Of a stretch of DNA of 64,000 bases, positions 16,906 through 25,349 are shown one piece after another. The notes under the pieces were generated by a model. That model saw only the letters and a program-made list of their open reading frames with translations, did no database searches and was not told the origin of the DNA. The first letter of the stretch is position 1. Each line of letters starts with the position of its first letter. A program made the position numbers and the translations under genes. This DNA comes from JAOPZW01 sp963764585 (GTDB lineage Bacteria; Actinomycetota; Thermoleophilia; Solirubrobacterales; Solirubrobacteraceae): the NCBI GenBank assembly GCA_963764585.1, contig CAVXTB010000003.1, positions 1,116,001-1,180,000 on the forward strand, written 5' to 3'.

Positions 16906-18455
16906 CGCAGGGTCACGACGAAGCGCGAGCGCGTCACGCCGTCGCCCTCGTCCTTGCCGCCGGCGACGATCGCGCCGAAGGTGTCCAGATACGGCTTGGC
17001 CTTCTGGAAGGCGGCGTCGTTGCCGGCGAAGCCCTCGATCAGGCCGACGACCTTCTCGAAGTCCAGGTAGAACGACGGGCGCAGGCCGTTGCCGAGCTTC
17101 GCTGCCGCATCGGTGAACGCGGGCGCCGATTCGAGCTTCTGTCCGGGCGCGGCCGCCTCGCCGATGACGCTCTTGGGGCCGACGCCGATCACGACCTTGT
17201 CGCCGGCCAGGGCGACGTGCACGTCGGGGCCGCCGGTGTTGTCGATCGTGAAGCCGTCGTCGATGCCGCTGCCGCTGAGCGAGCGCAGGTGGACGCCGCT
17301 GCTGCGGCGCGCGATGCGCTCGACGGCCGCGATAGTGCGCACCGACTTCGCCGGGTCGGTGCTCTTGATCACGAGCGCGCCGCGCAGGTCGCCGGGCGTC
17401 GTGCCCTCGACGAAGACGCCCGCGTCGCCCATCCACGACAGCACGTCCTTGCGCAGGTCCAGGCCCGTCTGCTGCTGGAACTGGCGCAGCACCGAGTTGA
17501 CCCCGACGCCCGTCAGGCCGCCCGCGCCGGCGATCGTCTCGACGACGCGGTCGAGCGTCTGGCCGAGATTGGCCACGCCGAGGCCGACCCACGAGTCGGC
17601 GGGCAGGCCGGCGAGCACGTCCGCGCCGCTGGCGCCGGTGGTGGCGGACTTCGGCGTACCGATGCTCACGGCGTCGATGCGCAGCTGATCGGCGTGCGCC
17701 TGCAGCGCGGCGCCGAGCGTTCTGGGAGCCGCGCCCGCGGTCGATTGCAGCAGCGCGTCGAGCGTCGGATCGCCGGCCGCGATCTGCCCGATCGTGCGGA
17801 ACAGGCCCTGGAAGTTCAGGTAGAACAGCGCGATGCGGTCCTGCGCGACCTTCGCGCGCACGTCGCGCAGGCCGTTGCCCTCGGCCAGCGAGTCGCCCTT
17901 GGAGGCGTCGATCGCGGACTTCAGGCCGTTCTCGGTGCCGATCACCACGCGGTGGTCGACGACCGCCGCGGCGGTCTTGTCCTTGGCCTTGTAGCGGTAG
18001 TCGACGTCCTTGTAGGAGCGCTTGACGGTGCCCTTCTCCTTGCCCAGGGCGTCGTCGGCCTTGCCGTCGTCCTTGGAGGCGATGACGAGCACGTAGTCGG
18101 CGTCGTCACTGCTGCGCACCGAGGTGACGGCGACGCCGATCCTGTCGCCCAGCCACGGCTCGATGTCGTCCTTGAAGCTGAGGTCGCCCTCGTCCTTGGA
18201 GGCGTCCTGCAGCGCCGTGGCGATCTTCGCGCCCGGGTCGTCGGTCTTGAGGATCTTGCGCAGCGCGGCCTCGGCGTCGGCGCGCACCTTGCCCTCGGGG
18301 CGAACGGTCGCCTCGGCGTAGAGCGGCGCACTCGCCGGGACGACCGCGGCGGGATCGTCGTCGCCGCCGCCGGCGCTCGACGAGCCGCAGCCCGCCGCGA
18401 ACGCGGCGGCAGCCAGGCACAGCAGGGTGAGCACGAGCGCGCGAGTGGTCTTCAT
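16902..18455 (-). CDS. DUF3352-like secreted lipoprotein
   Basis: 517 residues. Signal peptide with a lipobox (LAAAAFAAGC, Cys at residue 23), so lipid-anchored on the outer face of the membrane. The mature part starts with a Ser/Gly/Asp-rich linker and then matches the general appearance of DUF3352 proteins: VVPASAPLYAEATVRP, IEPWLGDRIGVAV, YKDVDYRYKAKDKTAAAVVDHRVVIGT and ALFYLNFQGL. The function of this family is unknown. It stands alone, convergent with the tad operon and divergent from mraZ. Confidence 0.7.
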   Translation of the reverse strand: MKTTRALVLTLLCLAAAAFAAGCGSSSAGGGDDDPAAVVPASAPLYAEATVRPEGKVRADAEAALRKILKTDDPGAKIATALQDASKDEGDLSFKDDIEPWLGDRIGVAVTSVRSSDDADYVLVIASKDDGKADDALGKEKGTVKRSYKDVDYRYKAKDKTAAAVVDHRVVIGTENGLKSAIDASKGDSLAEGNGLRDVRAKVAQDRIALFYLNFQGLFRTIGQIAAGDPTLDALLQSTAGAAPRTLGAALQAHADQLRIDAVSIGTPKSATTGASGADVLAGLPADSWVGLGVANLGQTLDRVVETIAGAGGLTGVGVNSVLRQFQQQTGLDLRKDVLSWMGDAGVFVEGTTPGDLRGALVIKSTDPAKSVRTIAAVERIARRSSGVHLRSLSGSGIDDGFTIDNTGGPDVHVALAGDKVVIGVGPKSVIGEAAAPGQKLESAPAFTDAAAKLGNGLRPSFYLDFEKVVGLIEGFAGNDAAFQKAKPYLDTFGAIVAGGKDEGDGVTRSRFVVTLR

Positions 18456-18509
18456 CGCACCGCATCGTAGGGCGCGCGCCGGGGGCCGGCGTTACTTCAT
18501 CTGACACCT

Positions 18510-18637
18510 CCCACCGCGTCCCACGCGACGCACACGCGGCGGACGGAACCGCGCGCAAGCGGCAAGAGCGCTTGCAGAACGGCGATCCGCACGCGCGCTT
18601 GCGGTTCGCCCGCCGCGGACGACCCACCTCCTCCCAC
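18510..18637 (-). promoter_or_regulatory. Two reverse-oriented GTGGG-N5-GTGGG pairs (possible MraZ sites)
   Basis: On the minus strand GTGGG occurs at 18524-18520 and 18514-18510, and again at 18637-18633 and 18627-18623. Each pair has the exact 10-base period known for MraZ boxes (TGGGN, 5-base spacer, TGGGN). They are farther from the mraZ promoter than the forward boxes. The first pair lies about 55 bases upstream of the divergent lipoprotein start. Function is inferred from spacing only. Confidence 0.4.
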
Positions 18638-18721
18638 CGCCAAAAGGCCTGCTCTGGCGCCGTTTTCGCGCCGGCCGCCGCGCTCAGGTGTCCGTCCGTG
18701 GGAGGAAATGTGCAAGTAGGG

Positions 18722-18753
18722 TTGCGTTGTGGGGAAAAGTGGGGTAGAAGTGC
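18722..18753 (+). promoter_or_regulatory. mraZ promoter with MraZ boxes in the spacer
   Basis: A -35 like TTGCGT (18722-18727) and a -10 like TAGAAG (18745-18750) are separated by exactly 17 bases. The spacer contains GTGGGGAAAAGTGGGG: two GTGGG boxes starting at 18729 and 18739, one helical turn apart. A degenerate third (AGTGC) starts at 18749. This is the MraZ operator pattern, placed where binding would block RNA polymerase. Autorepression of the dcw operon is the simple reading. Confidence 0.6.
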
Positions 18754-18760
18754 CGATACC

Positions 18761-18803
18761 GGACCGGGGTGGAGGGGCTCCTCCCACTCCTCCACCTCGG
18801 TCC
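18761..18803 (+). promoter_or_regulatory. Hairpin in the mraZ mRNA leader
   Basis: GGACCGGGGTGGAGG (18761-18775) can pair with CCTCCACCTCGGTCC (18789-18803): 15 bp with one G-U wobble and a 13-base loop. It would lie at the very 5' end of a transcript from the promoter just upstream. It may stabilise the mRNA or act in attenuation; nothing in the sequence decides. Confidence 0.4.
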
Positions 18804-18843
18804 GGACCAACTGAGCCGCACCCGCCCGCCCACGCGCGCCACC

Positions 18844-19278
18844 ATGGCCTTTCGCGGCACCTTCGACTACAGCCTCGACGCAAAGAACCGGCTCACGATC
18901 CCGGCCAAGTTCCGGGCTTCGCTGTCGGAGGGCGTGGTCCTCGCCAAGGGCATCGAGCCGTGCATGCAGGTCTGGACGCCGGCGGGCTTCGAGGCCTACA
19001 CCGACGCCGCGCTGCAGGGCGTGCACCGGCTCTCCGACCAGTCGCGCAAGCTCACGCGCTTCTTCAGCGCCAACTCCTTCGACACCGACCTCGACGCCGC
19101 CGGCCGCGTGATGGTCCCGGGCTTCCTCGCCGACCACGCGAGCCTGCGCAAGGAGGTCGTCGTCACCGGCGCGGGCGACTGCCTTGAGGTCTGGGACCGC
19201 ACCGCCTGGGCCGACTACAACGCCGCCCTCTCCGAGGAGCTGCCCGACATCACCGCCGCCTTCGGCCATGCTGGTTGA
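18844..19278 (+). CDS. mraZ: MraZ, transcriptional regulator of the dcw cluster
   Basis: 144 residues, the usual length. Two AbrB-like half domains are visible: FRGTFDYSLDAKNRLTIPAK at the start and the second DLDAAGRVMVPGFLADHA with its D-x-x-G-R motif. The ATG at 18844 is chosen because FRGTFDY is the canonical N-terminus; an upstream in-frame start would add residues without homology. MraZ binds GTGGG-type repeats, which are present in the promoter. First gene of the division and cell wall operon. Confidence 0.93.
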   Translation: MAFRGTFDYSLDAKNRLTIPAKFRASLSEGVVLAKGIEPCMQVWTPAGFEAYTDAALQGVHRLSDQSRKLTRFFSANSFDTDLDAAGRVMVPGFLADHASLRKEVVVTGAGDCLEVWDRTAWADYNAALSEELPDITAAFGHAG

Positions 19279-19279
19279 G

Positions 19280-20227
19280 ATGTCCGCCACCCACGTCCCG
19301 GTCCTGGCCGCCGAGCTCGTCGACCTCCTCGACCCCCAGCCGGGGGAGGTGGCGATCGACTGCACCTTCGGCGGCGGCGGCCACGCGCGCCTCGTCGCCG
19401 AGCGCCTGGGCCCCGGCGGCGAGCTGATCGCGATCGATCGCGATCCCGCCGCCGAGGAGCACTTCGCGGCGCTCGCGGCCGAGGTCGCCTGCCGCACGCG
19501 CTTCATCCGCGCCCCCTTCGCCGACGCGCTCGAGGAGCTGCGCGACGAGGGCGTGCGCGCCGACCTCGTCTATCTCGACCTCGGGATGTCCTCGATGCAG
19601 GTCGACACGCGCGAGCGCGGCTTCTCCTACGCCTACGACGCGCCGCTGGACATGCGCATGGACCCCGACGACGAGCTGACTGCGGCCGACGTCGTCAACG
19701 AGTGGGACGAGCGCCGGCTGGCGACGCTGCTGCGCGACTACGGCGAGGAGCGCTACGCGCGGCCGATCGCCCGCGCGCTCGTGCGCGCCCGCGCCAAGGC
19801 GCCGCTGCACACGACCAACGAGCTCGTCGAGGTCGTCGTCGACGCGATCCCGACGCCGGCGCGCTTCGCGGCCGGCCACCCGGCCAAGCGCGTCTTCCAG
19901 GCCATCCGCATCGCGGTCAACGACGAGCTCGGCCAGCTCGACGCGGCGCTGCCCGCTGCCTGGGAGCTGCTCCGCGTACATGGCCGATTTGCAGGGATTT
20001 CGTTCCATTCGCTGGAAGATCGCCGCGTGAAGCGCTTCCTTGCCGCCAGGGCGCGGGGCTGCATCTGCCCACCGGACCTCCCGGTGTGCGCATGCGGTCG
20101 CGTCCCGGAGGCGGAGCTCATCACGCGCCGCGCCGTGGCCCCGACGCCCGGCGAGGTCGCCGCCAACCCGCGCGCGAAGTCCGCCCGGATGCGCGCTGCA
20201 CGGAAGCTGGAGGACAGTCACGAATGA
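19280..20227 (+). CDS. rsmH: 16S rRNA (cytosine1402-N4)-methyltransferase RsmH
   Basis: 315 residues from the ATG at 19280, which puts the family start HVPVLAAE at residue 5. An in-frame ATG at 19268 would overlap mraZ by 11 bases. Motifs: SAM-binding VAIDCTFGGGGHARLV, IAIDRDP, DLGMSSMQVD, RGFSYAYDAPLDMRMDP and FHSLEDRRVKRF. The enzyme methylates C1402 of 16S rRNA with RsmI. The gene has its standard place after mraZ and overlaps ftsL by four bases. Confidence 0.93.
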   Translation: MSATHVPVLAAELVDLLDPQPGEVAIDCTFGGGGHARLVAERLGPGGELIAIDRDPAAEEHFAALAAEVACRTRFIRAPFADALEELRDEGVRADLVYLDLGMSSMQVDTRERGFSYAYDAPLDMRMDPDDELTAADVVNEWDERRLATLLRDYGEERYARPIARALVRARAKAPLHTTNELVEVVVDAIPTPARFAAGHPAKRVFQAIRIAVNDELGQLDAALPAAWELLRVHGRFAGISFHSLEDRRVKRFLAARARGCICPPDLPVCACGRVPEAELITRRAVAPTPGEVAANPRAKSARMRAARKLEDSHE

Positions 20228-20988
20228 CGCCACGTACGACAGGCGCCCCACGCCATCGCCCGGCCAGCCATGCCGGGCGCGCGCTGCGTCGCAGCTCCGC
20301 GCCGCGCGCGCCGCGGCGCATCTCAGGACCAACGCGCCCGCCGCGCGCCGCGCTGGCCGGCGGCGCCGTCGCCGCGCGTCCGCCGTTCGCGCTGCGCCTC
20401 GGGACCACCGCGATGCGCGTCGGCGACGCGCGCCTGCTCGACCGGCTCGTCCGCGGCCGCGCGTGGATCGCGCTCGTCGCGATCGGCCTGATCGGGATCG
20501 TCTTCATGCAGGTGTCGCTGCTCAAGCTCAACGCCGGCATCAGCCGCGCGGTGACCGCGGCCGACACGCTCGAGCGCCAGAACTCCTCGCTGCGCGGCGA
20601 CATCTCCAACCTCGACTCCGACGAGCGCATCCAGGCGGTCGCGGCCAAGCTCGGGATGACGACTCCGGCCGCGGGCGACGTGCACTACCTCGACGGCCGC
20701 GAGGCCGACGGCGCCCGCGCCGCGGCGTCGATCAAGCCGCCGGCCCCGGTGATCCCCGCGGCGACCCCGGTGGCGACCCCGGCAGCGCCGACCGTGACGC
20801 AGCCGCAGCAGCCGGTCGCGCAGCAGCAGCCCGCCGCGGCGCAGGCGGCGTCGACCGCGACCGCCGCGCAGCAGCCCCAGCAACCGCAGCCGCCGCCGGC
20901 CACCACCACCACAGCGCCGCCCGCGGCGACGGCAGCCAGCCCGGCCGCCGCCGCGGGAGGCGCAAGCGCCCCGCAGGGACAGGGGTAG
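20224..20988 (+). CDS. ftsL: FtsL-like septum protein with long Pro/Gln/Ala tail
   Basis: 254 residues. A basic cytoplasmic N-terminus of about 75 residues precedes one transmembrane helix (AWIALVAIGLIGIVFMQVSL). A short coiled coil ends in the FtsL/DivIC-type motif (RIQAVAAKLGMTTPAAGDVHYL). The rest, about 95 residues, is a low-complexity Pro/Gln/Ala/Thr tail outside the membrane, unusual in length for FtsL. Position between rsmH and ftsI supports the call. FtsL links the divisome complex FtsQLB to FtsWI. Confidence 0.8.
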   Translation: MTPRTTGAPRHRPASHAGRALRRSSAPRAPRRISGPTRPPRAALAGGAVAARPPFALRLGTTAMRVGDARLLDRLVRGRAWIALVAIGLIGIVFMQVSLLKLNAGISRAVTAADTLERQNSSLRGDISNLDSDERIQAVAAKLGMTTPAAGDVHYLDGREADGARAAASIKPPAPVIPAATPVATPAAPTVTQPQQPVAQQQPAAAQAASTATAAQQPQQPQPPPATTTTAPPAATAASPAAAAGGASAPQGQG

Positions 20989-20991
20989 CGC

Positions 20992-22653
20992 GTGGCGCTG
21001 CTCGAGCGCCGCATCGGCCTGCTCTTCGCCGCGTTCCTCGTCCTCCTCGTGCTCGCGGCGGGCCGCGCCGTCTTCCTCGGCACGATCAAGGGCTCGAGCC
21101 TGGCCAGCGCCGCCGCCAGCCAGCAGGTCAGCTCGCTCGAGCTGCCGGCGCGGCGCGGCACGATCGTCGATCGCCACGGCGTCGAGCTCGCGGTCTCCGA
21201 GCCCGCCGACGACGTCTCCGCCACGCCCTACCTCGTCAAGGACCCGATCAAGACCGCCGCGAAGCTCGCGCCGCTGCTCGGCGTCGACGAGGACGCGCTC
21301 GTGCGCAAGCTCGCGCGCCGCGACACCGGCTTCGTCTACCTCGCCCGGGCCGTCCCGGCCAACGAGGCCGAGCCGATCGCCAGGCTCGAGCTGCCCGGCA
21401 TCCAGCTGACGCCCGGCCACCGGCGCGCCTACCCGCGCAACTTCCTGGCCAGCCAGCTGATCGGCTCGGTCGGGACCGACGGCAACGGCCTCAGCGGCAT
21501 CGAGTACGCCCACGAGAAGGCGCTCGAGGGCCAGGACGGCGAGCGCCGCCTGGTCAAGGACGCGCTCGGGCAGTCGATCGAGATCCGCGACACCAAGCCG
21601 TCCAAGCCGGGCTCGCGCCTGGAGCTGTCGGTCGACGCGCGCATCCAGGACAAGGTCGAGCGCGTGCTCGCCGACGTCGGCCAGCAGTACCGCCCCAAGG
21701 GGGCCACGGCGATCGTCATGGACCCGACCGACGGCGAGGTGCTGGCGCTGGCCAACTGGCCGCGCGTCGACGCCAACCAGCCGTGGACGGCGCCGCCCTA
21801 CGCCTCGCAGGACCGCGCCGTCGGCTCGACCTACGAGCCCGGGTCGACGTTCAAGTCGATCACCGTCGCGGGCGCGCTGCAGGACGGCACCGTCACGCCG
21901 GACACGCCGTTCGACCTGCCGCCGCAGATCCAGGTCGCCGACCGGACGATCGGCGAGTCGCATCCGCGCGGGCCGGTGACGCTGACGACGGCCCAGATCC
22001 TGGCGCAGTCCTCGAACGTCGGCGCGATCAAGATCGGCCTGGAGATGGGGGGCAGGAGCTTCGACTCGTGGGTGCGGCGCTTCGGCTTCGGCAAGCCGAC
22101 CGGCGTCGACCTGCCCGGCGAGGAGCGCGGCATCGTGCCCACCTACAAGCAGTACTCGGGCTCGTCGATGGGCAACCTGCCGATCGGCCAGGGGCTCGCG
22201 GTCACCCCGCTGCAGATGGCGCAGGCCTACGCCGCGATCGCCAACGGCGGCATCCTGCGCTCGCCGCGCGTCGTGCGCCGCGTCGACGGCAAGCTCGTCC
22301 CCGAGCCCAAGGGCCGGCGCGTGATCTCCCAGCGCACCGCCGCGCGCCTGCGCGAGATGCTCGAGGGCGTCTTCGCGCCCGGCGGCACCGCCAGCGAGGT
22401 CTCGATACCCGGCTACAAGCTCGCCGGCAAGACCGGCACGGCGAACAAGATCGACCCGCTCACGCACGAGTACTCCCAGAGCGCGTACGTCGCCTCGTTC
22501 ATCGGCTTCGCGCCGGCGCTCCACCCACGGCTGCTCATCGCCGTCGCGGTCGACGAGCCGCAGACCGACATCTACGGTGGCTCGGTGGCCGCGCCCGCGT
22601 TCGGCAAGATCGCGTCGTTCGCGCTGCCGTACCTGCGGATCCCGCCGCAGTAG
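20992..22653 (+). CDS. ftsI: Peptidoglycan transpeptidase FtsI (class B PBP)
   Basis: 553 residues from a GTG, three bases after ftsL. One N-terminal transmembrane segment (about 8-28), a PBP dimerisation domain (RRGTIVDRHGVELAVS), then the transpeptidase domain. The catalytic motifs are all present: S285-T-F-K (PGSTFKSI), S340-S-N342 (AQSSNVGAI) and K480-T-G-T. The enzyme crosslinks septal peptidoglycan with FtsW. The protein is compact, without a C-terminal PASTA domain. Confidence 0.92.
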   Translation: MALLERRIGLLFAAFLVLLVLAAGRAVFLGTIKGSSLASAAASQQVSSLELPARRGTIVDRHGVELAVSEPADDVSATPYLVKDPIKTAAKLAPLLGVDEDALVRKLARRDTGFVYLARAVPANEAEPIARLELPGIQLTPGHRRAYPRNFLASQLIGSVGTDGNGLSGIEYAHEKALEGQDGERRLVKDALGQSIEIRDTKPSKPGSRLELSVDARIQDKVERVLADVGQQYRPKGATAIVMDPTDGEVLALANWPRVDANQPWTAPPYASQDRAVGSTYEPGSTFKSITVAGALQDGTVTPDTPFDLPPQIQVADRTIGESHPRGPVTLTTAQILAQSSNVGAIKIGLEMGGRSFDSWVRRFGFGKPTGVDLPGEERGIVPTYKQYSGSSMGNLPIGQGLAVTPLQMAQAYAAIANGGILRSPRVVRRVDGKLVPEPKGRRVISQRTAARLREMLEGVFAPGGTASEVSIPGYKLAGKTGTANKIDPLTHEYSQSAYVASFIGFAPALHPRLLIAVAVDEPQTDIYGGSVAAPAFGKIASFALPYLRIPPQ

Positions 22654-22666
22654 CCTGCTCTGCCGC

Positions 22667-24076
22667 ATGTTGCTCGGACAGGTCATCGGCCGCGACGCAC
22701 CGCCGGTCGAGGTGACCGCGCTGGCCTACGACAACCGCCTCGTGACGCCCGGCACGCTGTTCTTCTGCGTGCCCGGCTTCACGCGCGACGGCCACGACTA
22801 CGCCGACGACGCGCTCGCGCGCGGCGCCGTCGCCCTCGTCGTGCAGCGCCCGCTGGGCACGTCCGTCCCCGAGGTCCTCGTCGACGACGTGCGCGCCGCG
22901 ATGGCCCCGGCGGCGGCCCGGCTGGCGGGCGACCCGACCGCGCGGCTGACGACCGTCGGCATCACCGGCACGAACGGCAAGACGACCTCGGCGTTCCTGA
23001 CGCGCGCGCTGCTGCAGGCCGGCGGGCACTCGACCGGCCTGCTCGGCACGGTGACCGCGATCGTCGGCGGCGAGCAGCACGCGGTCGCGCGCACGACGCC
23101 CGAGGCGATCGACCTGCAGCGCACGTTCGCCGAGATGCTGCGGGCCGGCGACGACGCTGTCGTCATGGAGGTCTCCAGCCACGCGCTGTCGCTGCACCGC
23201 GCCGACGCGATCCACTGGTCGGCCGCCGTCTTCACCAACCTCACCCAGGATCACCTCGACTTCCACGCCGACATGGAGGACTACTTCCTCGCCAAGCGGC
23301 GGCTGTTCGAGGCCGGCCCCGAGCTGGCGGTCGTCAACGTCGACGACCCCTACGGCGCGCGCCTGGCGCGCGACTTCCCACACGCGATCCGCATCGGCCT
23401 GGACTCCGACGACGCGCAGGTGCGCGCCGTCCAGATCGAGGGCGACGCCGGCGGCTCGTCGTTCACCGTCGACGGCCTGCGCCTGCACACCACGCTGCCC
23501 GGCCGCTTCAACGTCCTCAACGCACTCGGCGCCGTCGTCGTGGCGCGCGAGCTGGGCGTCGACGACCGCGCGATCGCCGACGGCCTGCGGCGCGCCGAGC
23601 GCGTCCCCGGGCGCTTCGAGCCCGTCGACGAGGGCCAGCCGTTCGCGGTCTTCGTCGACTACTCGCACAAGCCCGACGCCCTGGAGGCCGTCCTGCGCAC
23701 CGCGCGCGCGCTGACCGACGGGCGGCTGATCGTCGTCTTCGGCGCCGGCGGCGATCGCGACCGCGGCAAGCGCCCCCTGATGGGCGCGGCCGCCGCCGAC
23801 CACGCCGACGTGGCGATCATCACCTCCGACAACCCGCGCAACGAGGACCCGGAGGCGATCATGGCCGAGGTCGCCCGCGGGGCGCCGGACGCCGAGCGCA
23901 TCGTCGATCGCCGCGCCGCGATCCAGCGCGCGATCGCGCTCGCGGCGCCGGGCGACGTCGTCGTGGTCGCCGGCAAGGGCCACGAGCGCTACCAGGAGTT
24001 CGAGGACGGTCGCACGGTGCCGTTCGACGACGTCGCCGTCGCCCGCGAGGCGCTGCGTGCGCGAGTGGTCGCCTGA
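22667..24076 (+). CDS. murE: UDP-MurNAc-tripeptide synthetase MurE (meso-DAP type)
   Basis: 469 residues from the ATG at 22667. Mur ligase with ATP loop GITGTNGKTTSAF (around residue 100), VMEVSSHALSL, NLTQDHLDFHADMEDYF with the carbamylated-Lys region, and VDYSHKPDALEAVL. The specificity loop reads D388-N-P-R391, the signature for adding meso-diaminopimelate. So the wall is DAP-type, which keeps the upper lysine pathway essential even though lysA is broken in this window. It overlaps murF by 20 bases. Confidence 0.94.
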   Translation: MLLGQVIGRDAPPVEVTALAYDNRLVTPGTLFFCVPGFTRDGHDYADDALARGAVALVVQRPLGTSVPEVLVDDVRAAMAPAAARLAGDPTARLTTVGITGTNGKTTSAFLTRALLQAGGHSTGLLGTVTAIVGGEQHAVARTTPEAIDLQRTFAEMLRAGDDAVVMEVSSHALSLHRADAIHWSAAVFTNLTQDHLDFHADMEDYFLAKRRLFEAGPELAVVNVDDPYGARLARDFPHAIRIGLDSDDAQVRAVQIEGDAGGSSFTVDGLRLHTTLPGRFNVLNALGAVVVARELGVDDRAIADGLRRAERVPGRFEPVDEGQPFAVFVDYSHKPDALEAVLRTARALTDGRLIVVFGAGGDRDRGKRPLMGAAAADHADVAIITSDNPRNEDPEAIMAEVARGAPDAERIVDRRAAIQRAIALAAPGDVVVVAGKGHERYQEFEDGRTVPFDDVAVAREALRARVVA

Positions 24077-25349
24077 GCAGGTCGCGCAGGCCGCCGGCGG
24101 GCGGCTCGTCGCGCCCGCCCCGCGGCCCGACGGCCCCGAGCGCGCGACGATCGACTCGCGCGCGGCGGGGCCCGGCGACCTCTTCGTCGGCCTCGTCGGC
24201 GAGCGTGCCGACGGCGGGCGCTTCGCGCCGCAGGCGCTCGCGGCCGGCGCGTGGGGCGTGCTCGTGGCGCCCGAGCACGCCGACGCGGCGCGCTGCGCGG
24301 TGCCCGGCGCGCTGATCGCCGCCGACGATCCGCTCGCCGCGCTGCAGCGTCTCGCCGTCGCCTGGCGGCAAGCGTTGAGCTGCCCGGTGGTCGGGATCAC
24401 CGGCTCGGTCGGCAAGACCTCGACGAAGGACATCCTCGCCGCGATGCTGCGCCAGCAGCGGCGCACGGTCGCGAACCGCGAGAACTTCAACACCGAGATC
24501 GGGCTGCCGCTGACCGTGCTCCAGGCGCCGGCCGACACCGAGGCGCTCGTCCTGGAGATGGGGATGCGCGGGCCGGGCCAGATCGCCGAGCTGACCGCGA
24601 TCGCCGACCCCGACGTCGCCGTCATCACGACGGTCGCGCCCGTGCACCTGGAGCTGATGGGCTCGATCGAGGCGATCGCGGCGGCCAAGGCCGAGCTCGT
24701 CGCGGGCCTGCGCCCCGGCGCGACCGCCGTCATCCCGGCGGGCGAGACGCTGCTCGAGCCCCATCGCCGCGACGACGTGACCACGATCACCTTCGGCCCG
24801 GGCGGCGACGTCGCCGAGCTTCCGGCGGGCCTCGAGCTTCCGTTCACGAGCGCCCACATGCGCCGCAACGCGCTCGCCGCGCTCGCCGCCGCGCGCGCCC
24901 TCGGCGTCGATCCGACGGGCCGTCTGGACGTCGAGCTGTCGAGCTACCGCGGGCAGCGCATCGAGCTGCCCGGCGACATCGTCGTCGTCAATGACTGCTA
25001 CAACGCCAACCCGATGTCGATGCGCGCCGCACTCGACGACCTTGCCGCGTCCGCGAACGGCCGCCGCGTCGCCGTGCTCGGGGACATGCTCGAGCTGGGG
25101 CCCGACGAGGCGCGCTTCCACGCCGAGATCGGCGCCTACGCGCGCGAGAGCGGTGTCGATCTGCTGGTCGCCGTCGGCCCGCGGGCGGCGCACATGGCCG
25201 ACGGCTACGGCGAGGTCGTCGCGCTTGCCGACGCGCACGCGGCGGCGCAGGCCGTGCCGGGCCTGCTGGCGCCGGGGGACACGGTCCTGCTGAAGGCCTC
25301 GCGCGGCGTGGGGCTCGAGGTCGTCGCCGGGGCGCTGGAAGCGGCCTGA
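24057..25349 (+). CDS. murF: UDP-MurNAc-tripeptide-D-Ala-D-Ala ligase MurF
   Basis: 430 residues from a GTG inside the end of murE. The N-terminal substrate domain (IDSRAAGPGDLFVGLVGERADG) is followed by the ATP loop GITGSVGKTSTKD, NFNTEIGLPLT, the LVLEMGMRGPGQI segment and the C-terminal domain with VNDCYNANPMSMRAAL and VLGDMLELG. It adds D-Ala-D-Ala to the DAP tripeptide. Its TGA shares one base with the mraY ATG, indicating translational coupling. Confidence 0.94.
   Translation: MREWSPEQVAQAAGGRLVAPAPRPDGPERATIDSRAAGPGDLFVGLVGERADGGRFAPQALAAGAWGVLVAPEHADAARCAVPGALIAADDPLAALQRLAVAWRQALSCPVVGITGSVGKTSTKDILAAMLRQQRRTVANRENFNTEIGLPLTVLQAPADTEALVLEMGMRGPGQIAELTAIADPDVAVITTVAPVHLELMGSIEAIAAAKAELVAGLRPGATAVIPAGETLLEPHRRDDVTTITFGPGGDVAELPAGLELPFTSAHMRRNALAALAAARALGVDPTGRLDVELSSYRGQRIELPGDIVVVNDCYNANPMSMRAALDDLAASANGRRVAVLGDMLELGPDEARFHAEIGAYARESGVDLLVAVGPRAAHMADGYGEVVALADAHAAAQAVPGLLAPGDTVLLKASRGVGLEVVAGALEAA

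Larger units (their letters stand above)
18456..18843. other. 388-bp divergent intergenic region before mraZ
   Basis: No convincing coding frame. It holds the promoter of the minus-strand lipoprotein gene and the mraZ promoter. GTGGG-type boxes occur in both orientations, and imperfect dyads around 18552-18610 include GCAAGCG ... CGCTTGC. A leader hairpin precedes mraZ. The regulatory elements are listed separately. Confidence 0.7.

Noticed and set aside
20760..20985. Low-complexity Pro/Gln/Ala region at the end of ftsL as a possible frameshift product
   Set aside because: The frame is continuous from the transmembrane and coiled-coil part to a stop three bases before ftsI; other frames show no better protein.
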